Shown one piece after another: positions 9,208-18,169 of a stretch of DNA of 64,000 nucleotides (positions are counted from its first letter, which is position 1; each line of letters opens with the position of its first letter). Source of the DNA: Caryophanales bacterium UBA3375 (GTDB lineage Bacteria > Bacillota_I > Bacilli_A > UBA3375). Under the pieces are notes generated by a model. That model was not told where the DNA came from, made no database searches, and worked only from the letters and a program-made list of their open reading frames with translations. The position numbers were made by a program, and so were the translations under genes. The DNA is taken from the NCBI GenBank assembly GCA_002359095.1, contig DEQD01000038.1, forward strand, positions 1 to 64,000. Direction: 5' to 3'.

Positions 9208-9216
9208 TGGTATTAT
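9208..9216 (+). promoter_or_regulatory. Extended -10 promoter for the M42 peptidase operon
   Basis: TGGTATTAT, about 17 nt upstream of the start codon. The start site would be near 9222, giving a very short leader that contains SD aaggag. Confidence 0.5.
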
Positions 9217-9232
9217 ATAGGTAAGGAGTTAT

Positions 9233-10309
9233 ATGATAAATGAAGAGTTACTTAAAAGTTTAGTCAATGCTAATGGAATAGCAGGACATGAACAAGAAAT
9301 ATTTAAAATAATGGAAGAAGAAGTTAAAGATAGTGTTGATGAAATTACTAGTGATAATTTAGGATCTTTTATAGCAAGAATTGGAGATAAAGGACCTAAA
9401 ATTATGTTAGCTTCACACATGGATGAGGTTGGTTTTGTTGTAAAACATATTGATGATAATGGATTTATTTCCTTTGTACCAGTAGGAGGATGGTGGAACC
9501 AAGTAATGTTAGCTCAAAAAGTAAGAATTACTACTAGAGATAACAAAACTTATGATGGTGTTATTGGTTCAAAACCACCACATGTATTAAGTGTTGAAGA
9601 GAGAAAAAAACCAGTAGAAATCGATGATATGTTTATTGATTTAGGGGTTTATTCTAAAGAAGAAGTTCAAAACTTAGGCATTAAACCTGGAGATATGATA
9701 ACTCCAGTAGGTGATTATCAAAAATTAGCTAACCAAGACTTTGTTTTAGGTAAAGCATTTGATAATCGAATAGGATGTTATATAATTTGTGAAGTATTAA
9801 AACGTTTAGGTAATGATAGAAATAATGAGGCTACTATTTATGGTGTTAGTACAGTACAAGAAGAGATTGGACTAAGAGGAGCTACTACTAGTAGTAATTT
9901 AATTAATCCTGATATTGCTATAGCTGTAGATACAGGTATTGCTGGTGATACTCCTAAAATGACTAAAAAAGAATCAATGTCTAACTTAGGAGAAGGTCCG
10001 CAAATTATGATCTTAGATGGAACTACATTTGGTCATGTACATCTTAGAGAAAAAATGTTAGAAGTAGCAAATAAACATAATATTAATGTTCAGCTAGATT
10101 TTACTCCAGGCGGGGGAACAGATGCTGGGAAAATGCATCTAGCTCATGATGGAGCACCTGGTATGAGTATAAGTATTGCTACTAGATATATTCATTCTCA
10201 TTTATCTATTATTAACTTAAAAGATGTAGAAGCATTAATTGATTTATTAGTTGCATTTTGTCAAGTAATAAATGAAGAAACATATAAAGAAATAAAAGGG
10301 ATAAAATAA
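9233..10309 (+). CDS. M42 family metallo-aminopeptidase
   Basis: A cytoplasmic dinuclear-metal aminopeptidase of the PepA/YtoP/FrvX group, which trims N-terminal residues from peptides. 358 aa, full length. Metal-binding and catalytic motifs are ASHMDEVGF (about residue 63), GKAFDNRIG (about 177), VSTVQEEIGLRG (about 203), AVDTGIAGD (about 225) and the C-terminal GGGTDAG and RYIHS. The SD is aaggag at 9222-9227. Its stop overlaps the hslO start by one base. In Bacillus the homolog ytoP lies close to ytxG/ytxH, as here. Exact peptide preference cannot be read. Confidence 0.93.
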   Translation: MINEELLKSLVNANGIAGHEQEIFKIMEEEVKDSVDEITSDNLGSFIARIGDKGPKIMLASHMDEVGFVVKHIDDNGFISFVPVGGWWNQVMLAQKVRITTRDNKTYDGVIGSKPPHVLSVEERKKPVEIDDMFIDLGVYSKEEVQNLGIKPGDMITPVGDYQKLANQDFVLGKAFDNRIGCYIICEVLKRLGNDRNNEATIYGVSTVQEEIGLRGATTSSNLINPDIAIAVDTGIAGDTPKMTKKESMSNLGEGPQIMILDGTTFGHVHLREKMLEVANKHNINVQLDFTPGGGTDAGKMHLAHDGAPGMSISIATRYIHSHLSIINLKDVEALIDLLVAFCQVINEETYKEIKGIK

Positions 10310-11151
10310 TGAATCAAGTACTAATAGGAACAGCATTTGATAATCAAATAAGATTTTATTTTGCTAACACCAAAGAATTGGCTACACAAGTTCTTAATCA
10401 AGGACCTATTTCACCAATTAGTTTAACAGCACTAGTAGATAGTATGAGTATTACAGCAATCATCGCTTTACTTGAAAAAACACCTACTAATATTTTAAGT
10501 GTGGTAAATGGTGATGGGTTATGTGGTAAGATTTATGTTAAAGCTAATAATAAAGGTGAAGTAAAAGGATTTGTTAGTAATCGTTATGTGTATGATGATA
10601 CTAAAGATTTAACAATAGTTGATGGAGTAGGAACTATTGGTAATATTGAAATTACTAAAGATTATGGATTAAAAACGCCATATTATAGTGAAACTTCAAT
10701 TATTAAAGGAGATATTTTATCAGATTATAGTTATTATTTTGCTTATTCTGAACAAACACCTACAGCTATAGGTGGAGGAGTACAATTAAATAATAACTTT
10801 GAAGTAGAAGGTAGTGGAATCTTAATGATTCAAGTAATGCCTAATTGTGATGAAAAAATAATAGAAAAATTAGAAACAATTATGGTTGAATATGGTCCTA
10901 AAATTTCAAAACTATTAAAAGATAATAGTTTAAGTGAAATTTTAGATACCATATTCAAAGATGACTATCGCATCTTAGAAGAAAAAACAATTACCTTAAC
11001 TTGTGATTGTAGTTATGAAAAATGTATTAGTGCAATTAACTTATTATCTATTGAAGATAAAAAAGAAATATTAGCAGATGAAGAAATAGAAATGGTATGT
11101 GATTGGTGTCAAACTAAATATATTATTGATAAAAAAGATATTGAAATTTAA
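10309..11151 (+). CDS. hslO: Hsp33 redox-regulated chaperone
   Basis: A cytoplasmic holdase activated by oxidation of a zinc-bound Cys4 cluster. 280 aa. The Cys residues are visible as CDC (about residues 231-233) and CDWC (about 266-269), the CxC and CxxC pairs of the family. The N-terminal half matches the Hsp33 core (PTAIGGGVQL, about 151). It is coupled to the M42 peptidase by a TAATG overlap. Promoter-like TGGTATAAT for the next operon begins 12 nt after its stop. Confidence 0.96.
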   Translation: MNQVLIGTAFDNQIRFYFANTKELATQVLNQGPISPISLTALVDSMSITAIIALLEKTPTNILSVVNGDGLCGKIYVKANNKGEVKGFVSNRYVYDDTKDLTIVDGVGTIGNIEITKDYGLKTPYYSETSIIKGDILSDYSYYFAYSEQTPTAIGGGVQLNNNFEVEGSGILMIQVMPNCDEKIIEKLETIMVEYGPKISKLLKDNSLSEILDTIFKDDYRILEEKTITLTCDCSYEKCISAINLLSIEDKKEILADEEIEMVCDWCQTKYIIDKKDIEI

Positions 11152-11163
11152 AATATGTATTTA

Positions 11164-11172
11164 TGGTATAAT
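11164..11172 (+). promoter_or_regulatory. Extended -10 promoter of the ytxG operon
   Basis: TGGTATAAT, 17 nt upstream of the ytxG ATG, with SD aaggag between. A weak TTGAAA lies 20 bp upstream, too far for a standard spacer, consistent with extended -10 use. Confidence 0.6.
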
Positions 11173-11189
11173 ATTAAAAAGGAGCAAGA

Positions 11190-11657
11190 ATGGATTTTAC
11201 AATTAATTCAAGTCATTTATATTTTCTAATTACTTGTGTTTTTTCAGTATTAGGAATAATAGCATTAATCTATTTTATTTTAATTTTAAGAAGATTAGCT
11301 AAAACTAGTAAAAGTATTGATACTAAAATAAAAACAATACTTGATAATGTTGATAATATTCTACAAGTAGTCGATGATAATCAAAGTAGTTTAGATACAA
11401 CTATTAAATCAGTAGGTAATATTACTAGTGATATTAGTAGTGTTACAAATAATGTTAATCAAACAGTTAATGATGTAAAAGATGTATTTGATTCTACTAA
11501 GAATCTAACACAAAAAATTACTATGATTGGAAATATTGTAGCTAAAGCAGCACAAGCTGCTAGTGAAAAACAAGAAAAACAAAAAGAAGCAGCAAATAAC
11601 AATAATAATGGTGAAGTAGAAATTACTAATGTAAAATTAGAGGTGGAAAATGAGTAA
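11190..11657 (+). CDS. ytxG: YtxG-like DUF948 membrane protein
   Basis: 155 aa. One membrane segment (about residues 12-35) is followed by a long heptad-rich, Ser/Thr/Asn-rich helical region (40-120) and a charged Gln/Lys/Asn tail. This is the DUF948 pattern of Bacillus YtxG, a membrane-anchored coiled-coil protein of general-stress operons. Gene order ytxG-ytxH-ccpA-tyrS is the same as in Bacillus with genes missing in between, which supports the assignment. It overlaps ytxH by 8 nt. Confidence 0.75.
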   Translation: MDFTINSSHLYFLITCVFSVLGIIALIYFILILRRLAKTSKSIDTKIKTILDNVDNILQVVDDNQSSLDTTIKSVGNITSDISSVTNNVNQTVNDVKDVFDSTKNLTQKITMIGNIVAKAAQAASEKQEKQKEAANNNNNGEVEITNVKLEVENE

Positions 11658-11895
11658 TACAAATAAAGTAATGTTAGCTAGTGGAATAGTATTAGGAGTA
11701 GGTGCTATTTATGCTAGTCAAAATAAAATATCTTATGATAAAGTCTTAGAAAAATTTGATTTAAATCCAGAAACTTTTAATGAATTAGTAACTGAGTTAG
11801 TTAAATTAGCTCTTGATACATTAAAAAAAATCTTTGACTGGATTGTTGAAGTAGTACGTAAAATAGTATTTGAAGTTAAATTATTAATTAGTTAA
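11650..11895 (+). CDS. ytxH: YtxH-like small membrane-associated protein
   Basis: 81 aa. An N-terminal Gly-rich hydrophobic segment (VMLASGIVLGVGAIYAS, about residues 7-23) precedes a helical, amphipathic C-terminus. YtxH proteins share this glycine-zipper-like N-terminus. Assigned mainly by position between ytxG and ccpA. The SD aggtgg lies inside the end of ytxG. Confidence 0.6.
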   Translation: MSNTNKVMLASGIVLGVGAIYASQNKISYDKVLEKFDLNPETFNELVTELVKLALDTLKKIFDWIVEVVRKIVFEVKLLIS

Positions 11896-11898
11896 TTT

Positions 11899-12678
11899 AT
11901 GGCTAAAGTAACAATATTTGATGTTGCTAAAAAGGCTGGAGTATCACCTGCTACCGTATCAAGAGTAATGAATGATGGTGTTTGTAAAAAAGAAACTAAA
12001 CAAAAAGTATTTGAAGCGATTAAAGCACTAGATTTCGTACCAAATCAATCGGCTCGAAATCTAGGTAGTGTTAACAGTTCAAAACGTGTTGCTATCTTAG
12101 TACCAAATGATAATAGTTATGCTTTTAATCAAATGCTTGATGGGATAAAAGATATAACTCAAATCTATGGATTTGACTTTAATGTTTTTACTTACAAAGA
12201 TAAAAAAGAATTTGATTATGCTACTAATAAAATTAGTAACAGTAGTGAGTATTTAGGAATTATTGAAATTTCTAAACCTTGTTTGATAAAAGATAAAAAG
12301 ATTGTATCTTTATTTGATGATTTAATTGATGTAGAAATTAACCATCAAATAAAAGATAAAAAGTGTTTAATTGATGTAGAAGATGACACACTACAAGAGT
12401 TTTTATCTACTATTTTATTAAAAGATATAAAACAAACAAAACAAGTTAAAAGTTGTGAATGTATTATAGTTGAGAGTATAGAACAAGCTAGTAAGTATTT
12501 AAATCAAGGGGTAGATAAACAAATATATGTTTTAGAACCTTGTTGTAATACTGCTAAATTACTTGATATTACTCCAATTTATATCGATATGTATGCTATC
12601 GGAGTGATATTAATTAGAAAAATAATTAAACAAGTATTAAAAAAAGACAATAATACCAAAGTAATGGTTACGATCTAA
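11899..12678 (+). CDS. ccpA: Shortened LacI-family regulator, CcpA-like
   Basis: The N-terminus is a full LacI-type HTH (TIFDVAKKAGVSPATVSRVM, residues 5-24) followed by a hinge helix (NQSARNLGS). The effector domain is reduced: 259 aa in place of about 333 for CcpA. The start of lobe 1 (RVAILVPNDN) and the last helix (IDMYAIGVILIRKI, matching QPMYDIGAVAMRLL of CcpA) can be aligned, while about 75 residues in the middle are lost or unrecognisable. Synteny (ytxG-ytxH-this gene-tyrS) marks it as the ccpA ortholog. No SD precedes the ATG; it follows ytxH by 3 nt, so it probably depends on coupling. Whether it still binds HPr-Ser-P is doubtful. Confidence 0.75.
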   Translation: MAKVTIFDVAKKAGVSPATVSRVMNDGVCKKETKQKVFEAIKALDFVPNQSARNLGSVNSSKRVAILVPNDNSYAFNQMLDGIKDITQIYGFDFNVFTYKDKKEFDYATNKISNSSEYLGIIEISKPCLIKDKKIVSLFDDLIDVEINHQIKDKKCLIDVEDDTLQEFLSTILLKDIKQTKQVKSCECIIVESIEQASKYLNQGVDKQIYVLEPCCNTAKLLDITPIYIDMYAIGVILIRKIIKQVLKKDNNTKVMVTI

Positions 12679-12691
12679 AAAAAGAGGTTGT

Positions 12692-13936
12692 ATGAATAAA
12701 TTATATGCAGATTTAGAAAAGCGTGGTTTAATTAACCAAGTTACACATGAAGAATTAAAAGAGCGATTAAATTCACCTATTTCTTTATATTGTGGATTTG
12801 ATCCAACAGCTGATAGTCTACATATTGGTCACTTATTACCGCTTTGTATGTTAAAGCGATTTGCTAATGCAGGGCATAAACCAATCGCTTTAATCGGTGG
12901 AGCTACTGGGCTTATTGGAGACCCTTCATTTAAAAAAGATGAAAGAAGTTTAAATACAAAAGAAACAGTAGAAGGTTATGTAGAAGCTATTACTAAACAA
13001 ATTATTGATATTTTAGATGATGATAATATTATTATTGCTAATAACTATGAGTGGGTTGGAAATTTAAATACTATTGATTTCTTACGTGATTATGGTAAAC
13101 ACTTTACGATTAATTACATGACTAGTAAAGATAGTGTCGCAAGTCGAGTTGAGTCTGGTTTATCTTTTACAGAGTTTTCTTATATGTTACTACAAGCGAT
13201 GGACTTTTATCAACTATGTAAACGTTATGGAACCCAACTACAAATCGGAGGAAGTGATCAGTGGGGGAATATTACTACCGGTCTTGAATTAATTCGTCGT
13301 GAAGGGATAGATAAAGAATGTTTTGGATTAACTGTACCTTTAGTTACTAAAAGTGATGGAACTAAATTTGGGAAAACTGAAGGTGGAGCAATTTGGTTAG
13401 ATCCTAAAAAAACTAGTCCGTATGAATTTTATCAATACTTCTATAATGTTGAAGATAAGGATGTAATTAAATACTTAAAATACTTTACTTTTATTGATAT
13501 GGATAAAATTGAAGAATTAGAAAGTTTAACTATTGAAAAACCATTCTTACGTGAAGCACAAAAAGTACTTGCTAGCGAAATGACTAAGTTTGTGCATGGA
13601 GAAGAAGTACTTAATCAGGTATTAGAAATTACTAATTGTTTATTTACAGGAGATATTTCACATTTAACTAAAGAACAAATAGAAACATACTTTACTGATA
13701 TTAAGCAATATGTAATTAAACCAGATATGTTATTAGTAGATGCTTTAATCGATATTGAACTAGCAACTTCTAAACGTGAAAGTCGTGAATTTATTAATAA
13801 TAAATCAATTAGAATTAATGGTAATTTAATTCAAGATGAAAACCATGTAATAAGTAGTGAAGATTTAATTGAAGATACTTATATGATGGTAAAACGTGGT
13901 AAGAAAAAAATCAACTTTGTTAAAGTAGAAAAATAA
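12692..13936 (+). CDS. tyrS: Tyrosine-tRNA ligase
   Basis: Charges tRNA-Tyr. 414 aa, TyrS type. Class I motifs are HIGHLLPL (about residues 46-53) and KFGKTEGG (about 229), the TyrRS version of KMSKS. QIGGSDQWGN binds tyrosine. The C-terminal S4 RNA-binding domain covers about residues 350-414. SD aaagagg at 12679-12685. No T-box leader is present; it follows ccpA by only 13 nt. Confidence 0.98.
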   Translation: MNKLYADLEKRGLINQVTHEELKERLNSPISLYCGFDPTADSLHIGHLLPLCMLKRFANAGHKPIALIGGATGLIGDPSFKKDERSLNTKETVEGYVEAITKQIIDILDDDNIIIANNYEWVGNLNTIDFLRDYGKHFTINYMTSKDSVASRVESGLSFTEFSYMLLQAMDFYQLCKRYGTQLQIGGSDQWGNITTGLELIRREGIDKECFGLTVPLVTKSDGTKFGKTEGGAIWLDPKKTSPYEFYQYFYNVEDKDVIKYLKYFTFIDMDKIEELESLTIEKPFLREAQKVLASEMTKFVHGEEVLNQVLEITNCLFTGDISHLTKEQIETYFTDIKQYVIKPDMLLVDALIDIELATSKRESREFINNKSIRINGNLIQDENHVISSEDLIEDTYMMVKRGKKKINFVKVEK

Positions 13937-13945
13937 GAAGGTTAT

Positions 13946-14833
13946 ATGTTTAGATCAGGATTTGTTGCCATCGTAGGAAGTCCTAATGCTGGTAAAAGTA
14001 GTTTAATTAATAAAATATTTAGTCGTAAAATATCTATTGTTAGTGATAAAGTACAAACAACAAGAGATATGATTAAAGGAATTTATAATGATGAAAACCA
14101 CCAGATTATCTTCTTAGATACTCCTGGTTTTCATAAACCTAATAATAAATTACAAGTATATATGAATAATCAAATCGAATATGCACTTAGTCAAGTAGAT
14201 TTGATTATTTATGTATTAGATGCCAAATATGGTTTAGGTAAAAAAGAAGAAGTTAATATTAAGAGAATTAAACAAGAAAAAAGTTGTAAAAAGATTTGTT
14301 TAATTAATAAAATTGATTTAATTGATCATACTGATGTTATTAAATTAGTTCATAAAGTAGAAGAGTTAAATCTTTTTGACCAAGTATTTGCTATAAGTAT
14401 TAAAAATGGTTTTGATGTAGATAGTTTTATTAACGATATAGGAAGTTATCTTACTGATGATATGAAATACTATGATGATGATCAATTAGTTGATTATTCT
14501 AATCAATTTTATGTCGAAGAAATTATCAGAGAAAAAATTAATAACTATTGTTTTGATGAAATACCTCATAGTGTAGCTATTAAAGTAGCAGAAATGATAG
14601 AAGAAGATAACTTACTAAATATTTATGTTGATATCTATGTTGAAAGAGATTCACAAAAAGGAATAATAATTGGTAAAGGTGGAAGTCAAATTAAAAAGAT
14701 TGGCCAAGAAGCTAGAACTGAATTAAAAAGACATTTTAATCAACCAATCTATTTAGATATCCATGTTAAAGTATTAAAGAATTGGAATCAAAAAGAACGA
14801 GATTTATTAAATTTAGGTTATGAAGATCTATAG
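13946..14833 (+). CDS. era: GTPase Era
   Basis: A 16S rRNA 3'-end binding GTPase for 30S maturation. 295 aa. G motifs are GSPNAGKSS (G1, residues 11-19), QTTRD (G2), DTPG (G3, about 58) and NKID (G4, about 119). The C-terminal KH domain has GKGGSQIKKIG (about 238). Intact. It ends 7 nt before the dxs start and shares its operon. Confidence 0.98.
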   Translation: MFRSGFVAIVGSPNAGKSSLINKIFSRKISIVSDKVQTTRDMIKGIYNDENHQIIFLDTPGFHKPNNKLQVYMNNQIEYALSQVDLIIYVLDAKYGLGKKEEVNIKRIKQEKSCKKICLINKIDLIDHTDVIKLVHKVEELNLFDQVFAISIKNGFDVDSFINDIGSYLTDDMKYYDDDQLVDYSNQFYVEEIIREKINNYCFDEIPHSVAIKVAEMIEEDNLLNIYVDIYVERDSQKGIIIGKGGSQIKKIGQEARTELKRHFNQPIYLDIHVKVLKNWNQKERDLLNLGYEDL

Positions 14834-14840
14834 GAGTTAT

Positions 14841-16661
14841 ATGAAAAATGATCTAAATAATATTAATTTAAATAATCTAAATGATCAAGAACTAGAAGTT
14901 TTAGCTAGTGATATTAGAGAATTTCTAGTTGATAATGTAAGTAAAACTGGAGGTCATTTAGGTTCTAATTTAGGGGTTGTTGAATTAAGTATTATTATGC
15001 ATCAAATGTTTAACTCACCTGAAGATAAAATTATCTTTGATGTTGGACATCAAGGATATGTCCATAAAATCCTTACCGGTAGAGCTAAAGATTTTAATAC
15101 ACTACGTCAAATGGATGGGCTTAGTGGTTTTTTAAAAAGAGAAGAAAGTGAACATGATATCTGGGAAGCTGGACATAGTTCTACTAGTATTTCTGCAGCT
15201 TGTGGTTTTGCATTAGCTAGAGATTTAGATAATAAAGATAACGAAGTTATTTGTGTTATTGGTGATGGATCTCTAACTAATGGGATGAGTCTAGAAGCAC
15301 TAAATCACTTAGCAGGAATGAAAACTAAAGTTATAATTGTCATCAATGACAATGAAATGTCAATTTCACATAATATAGGTTTTATTGATGATATATTAAA
15401 AAATATTCAATTATCGCAAGGATATGAACATTCTAAATCTTCGATTAAGAATATGCTATCACATATTCCTAAAGGAGAGTTTTTAATTGAAAAAATATCA
15501 ACGTTAAAAAATAAAATTAAGAACAAAATATCTGCAAGTCAGAGTTTTTTTAATCTAATGGGATTTGATTATGTTGGTCCAGTTGATGGACATAATTTTA
15601 AAGATTTACGTCAAGCGTTTAATTATGCTAAAAAATGTAAAACATCAATTATTATCCATGTTAAAACTACTAAAGGTAAAGGATATTTACCAGCTGTAGA
15701 AAACTCATGGCATGGTGTGCCACCGTTTGATAAACAAACGGGTTTACCTTTAAGTAGTAGTGATGGTATTTCTAATTCTAAATTAATTGCTAATGGTATT
15801 AAACAATTAATGAAAAAAGATGAAGATATCATTGTTATTACCCCAGCAATGGGAAGTGGGTCTGAATTAGAAGAAATTAATGAAGCATATCCTGATCGTT
15901 ATGAAGATGTGGGTATAGCAGAAGAACATGCTATTACTTTTAGTGCAGGTTTGGCACTAGCTGGTAAAAAACCATTTTGCTGTATTTATTCAACATTCTT
16001 ACAACGAAGTTATGATCAAATATTCCATGATGTGGTAAGACAACATGCTCATGTTGTAATTGGAATTGATCGAGCAGGAATTGTTGGTCAAGATGGAGAA
16101 ACACATCAAGGAATATATGATCTTAGTTTCCTTTTACCAATGCCTGATATTGTAATAGTACAGGGATCTAATTACCAAGATATATTATCATTACTTAATT
16201 GGTCATTTACTTATGATGGCCCTGTATGTATTAGATATCCTCGTGGTGGAAATTACACACTTAATGAAGATGATTATAAAAATATTAAACCTATTGTTCC
16301 ATTTAAATGGAAAGTGTTAAAAGAACATAGTAATAAATATATTATTAGTTATGGTAATCAAGTAAATGAAATACTAAATAGTAATTTAGATTGTGGGTTA
16401 ATTGATGCTTGTTTTATTAAACCTCTAGATAAAGAATTATTAGATAGTATTAAAGATAAACACTTAATTATTGTAGAAGAACATGTAGAATTTGGTGGAC
16501 TTAATACTTTAATTAAAGATTATTTACCAAACACTAAAATTGATACGATTGCTTTAGATAATGATTTTATTAAACAAGGTAAAGTAGATGAAATTCTAAG
16601 TAAATATAACTTATGTGGAGATAGTTTAATTAATAAAATTGAGGAATTATTTGATGAGTAA
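14841..16661 (+). CDS. dxs: 1-deoxy-D-xylulose-5-phosphate synthase
   Basis: A thiamine-diphosphate enzyme that condenses pyruvate and glyceraldehyde-3-phosphate, the entry step of the MEP isoprenoid pathway. 606 aa. Motifs are HLGSNLG, FDVGHQGYVHK, the ThDP motif GDGSLTNGMSLEALN, VGPVDGHN, IAEEHA and RYPRGG. The start at 14841 was chosen for SD aggag (14832-14836); a start at 14820 would overlap era. It overlaps tlyA by 8 nt, matching the dxs-tlyA pair of Bacillus. No other MEP gene is in the window. Confidence 0.97.
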   Translation: MKNDLNNINLNNLNDQELEVLASDIREFLVDNVSKTGGHLGSNLGVVELSIIMHQMFNSPEDKIIFDVGHQGYVHKILTGRAKDFNTLRQMDGLSGFLKREESEHDIWEAGHSSTSISAACGFALARDLDNKDNEVICVIGDGSLTNGMSLEALNHLAGMKTKVIIVINDNEMSISHNIGFIDDILKNIQLSQGYEHSKSSIKNMLSHIPKGEFLIEKISTLKNKIKNKISASQSFFNLMGFDYVGPVDGHNFKDLRQAFNYAKKCKTSIIIHVKTTKGKGYLPAVENSWHGVPPFDKQTGLPLSSSDGISNSKLIANGIKQLMKKDEDIIVITPAMGSGSELEEINEAYPDRYEDVGIAEEHAITFSAGLALAGKKPFCCIYSTFLQRSYDQIFHDVVRQHAHVVIGIDRAGIVGQDGETHQGIYDLSFLLPMPDIVIVQGSNYQDILSLLNWSFTYDGPVCIRYPRGGNYTLNEDDYKNIKPIVPFKWKVLKEHSNKYIISYGNQVNEILNSNLDCGLIDACFIKPLDKELLDSIKDKHLIIVEEHVEFGGLNTLIKDYLPNTKIDTIALDNDFIKQGKVDEILSKYNLCGDSLINKIEELFDE

Positions 16662-17421
16662 AATAAGATTAGATATATATTTATATGAAGAAGGATATTT
16701 TGATTCACGCGAGAAAGCTAAAAGAAACATTATGGCTAAAAATGTCTTAATTAATGATGAACCTAAAATTAAACCAGGTGAATTAATTGATCCTAAAAAT
16801 ATTAAAAGTATTAGAATTAAAGATAAATGTCCTTACGTAAGTAGAGCTGGTTTAAAATTAGCTAAAGCAATTGAAGTATTTAATCTAGACCTAACTAATA
16901 AAGTTATGTTAGATGTTGGTAGTTCAACAGGTGGATTTGTTGATTGTGCCCTACAAAATGGCATAGGTAAAGTTGTTGCACTAGATGTAGGAACTAATCA
17001 ACTAGCTTATAAATTAAGAAATCACAAGCAAGTTGAAGTATTTGAACAAACTAATTTTAGAACTATCCCTGATGATTTCTTTAAAGACAAGTTTGATATT
17101 ATTACAATGGATGTTTCTTTTATTTCATCACTATTATTAGTAGAGAATGTATATAATAATCTAAAAGATGATGGAATGTTTATTTTACTAATAAAACCTC
17201 AGTTTGAGGCTGGAGTTGAAGTAAAAAGAAATAAACATGGAGTTATAGTTAATCAAGAAGATATAAATAGAGTTAAAAATGAAGTAGTTGATAAAATTAA
17301 AGATTATGGATTTAGGTGTATAGATGTAATAAATTCACCAATAAAAGGGGCTAAAGGTAACCAAGAATTTCTATCACTATTTGTTAAAAACAAAAAAGAA
17401 AACAAAGAAAAAAGTAACTAA
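16654..17421 (+). CDS. tlyA: TlyA-family rRNA (cytidine-2'-O)-methyltransferase
   Basis: 255 aa. An N-terminal S4 domain (about residues 3-60, RLDIYLYEEGYFDSREKA) precedes an FtsJ-like SAM methyltransferase (motif I MLDVGSSTGGFVDCAL, about 85; motif with MDVSF, about 150; LIKPQFE, about 179). Also annotated as hemolysin TlyA/YqxC. The ATG at 16654 overlaps the dxs stop by 8 nt, with SD gagg at 16641-16644. In Bacillus argR and recN follow; here a small membrane ORF follows instead. Confidence 0.93.
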   Translation: MSKIRLDIYLYEEGYFDSREKAKRNIMAKNVLINDEPKIKPGELIDPKNIKSIRIKDKCPYVSRAGLKLAKAIEVFNLDLTNKVMLDVGSSTGGFVDCALQNGIGKVVALDVGTNQLAYKLRNHKQVEVFEQTNFRTIPDDFFKDKFDIITMDVSFISSLLLVENVYNNLKDDGMFILLIKPQFEAGVEVKRNKHGVIVNQEDINRVKNEVVDKIKDYGFRCIDVINSPIKGAKGNQEFLSLFVKNKKENKEKSN

Positions 17422-17460
17422 TTTAATTTTAGCAAGTGGGGTAAAACAGGTTTAATTTGT

Positions 17461-17649
17461 GTGTTAGTATCCTTACAATCTCCCGATCTAGAAAACTACA
17501 TAATGTTATTTAATTTAATACCAATATTTAAAGTAGAAGAAGTAAGTGATGGAGTTATTTTTCATTATCAATGGGGAATAATACTTACATTTATTTTCGT
17601 TAGTTTAATTATGTATTTTATTTCAACTTTTATTACAAAGAGAGATTAA
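17461..17649 (+). CDS. Small single-pass membrane protein, unrecognised
   Basis: 62 codons from GTG 17461, or 48 from the in-frame ATG at 17503. A C-terminal membrane helix (WGIILTFIFVSLIMYFISTF) is followed by TKRD. No SD is convincing (a weak caggt lies before the GTG). It could be a real small membrane protein at the end of the tlyA operon or a chance ORF. Hydrophobic composition and the positive tail favour a real gene. Confidence 0.35.
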   Translation: MLVSLQSPDLENYIMLFNLIPIFKVEEVSDGVIFHYQWGIILTFIFVSLIMYFISTFITKRD

Positions 17650-17684
17650 TTATTTATTATATAAATTTATTTAACTATGAAAGT

Positions 17685-17714
17685 AATCGAATTACAGCTA
17701 GCTGTAATTTGATT
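17685..17714. terminator. Perfect hairpin, likely terminator of the dxs-tlyA operon
   Basis: A 20-bp perfect palindrome (aattacagct/agctgtaatt, 17690-17709) extends to a 15-bp stem with one G-U pair. The T-run is weak (gattttat), so termination efficiency is uncertain. A palindromic operator is the alternative. Confidence 0.5.
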
Positions 17715-17797
17715 TTATAATCTAAATTTTATATTAAAAAATAACAATATTTTAGTCTAATTTAATTGCTATTTTTATAAAAATCACCACTTAAAAT

Positions 17798-17806
17798 TGA
17801 TATAAT
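17798..17806 (+). promoter_or_regulatory. Extended -10 promoter of yloU-fakA
   Basis: TGATATAAT, start site near 17813, with SD ggagg at 17816-17820 just before the yloU ATG at 17824. Confidence 0.55.
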
Positions 17807-17823
17807 TTAGGTATGGAGGAATA

Positions 17824-18168
17824 ATGGAAATTAAAGTTAAAAAACAAAGTGGAAGTGTCAATATTAACTCTAAACACATTATTAACTATATTGCTGAAAA
17901 AGTAAGTATGGTTGCTGGTGTTAAACATGTAGGTAATAAAAATAGACTATCATTTATTAAAAAATTATTAAAATATAATGAAGATAGTATTAAACTATAT
18001 CCATTAGGACATGGATTAATTGGTGTGGAAGTACATGTTATTTTAAATAAAGGTGTTAACTTCACAACAATTAGTACACAAATTCAAGAAATTATTATGT
18101 TTAAATTAAAAGAAAAATTTGGAATTACAGTTAGTTTCGTTGATGTAGTAATAGAGGGGACTGAATAA
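17824..18168 (+). CDS. yloU: Asp23/Gls24-family protein YloU
   Basis: 114 aa, DUF322/Asp23 family; members associate with the membrane and envelope stress, and their exact role is unclear. The visible core is GSVNINSKHIINYIAEKVSMVAGV with a predicted beta-alpha pattern, then VEVHVILNKG. It lies directly before fakA (1-nt gap), as yloU precedes yloV in Bacillus. Confidence 0.85.
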   Translation: MEIKVKKQSGSVNINSKHIINYIAEKVSMVAGVKHVGNKNRLSFIKKLLKYNEDSIKLYPLGHGLIGVEVHVILNKGVNFTTISTQIQEIIMFKLKEKFGITVSFVDVVIEGTE

Positions 18169-18169
18169 T

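Noticed and set aside
12660..12700. T-box leader for tyrS (also considered for valS, trpS and asnS)
   Set aside because: Upstream gaps are too short and no T-box sequence or specifier hairpin is visible.
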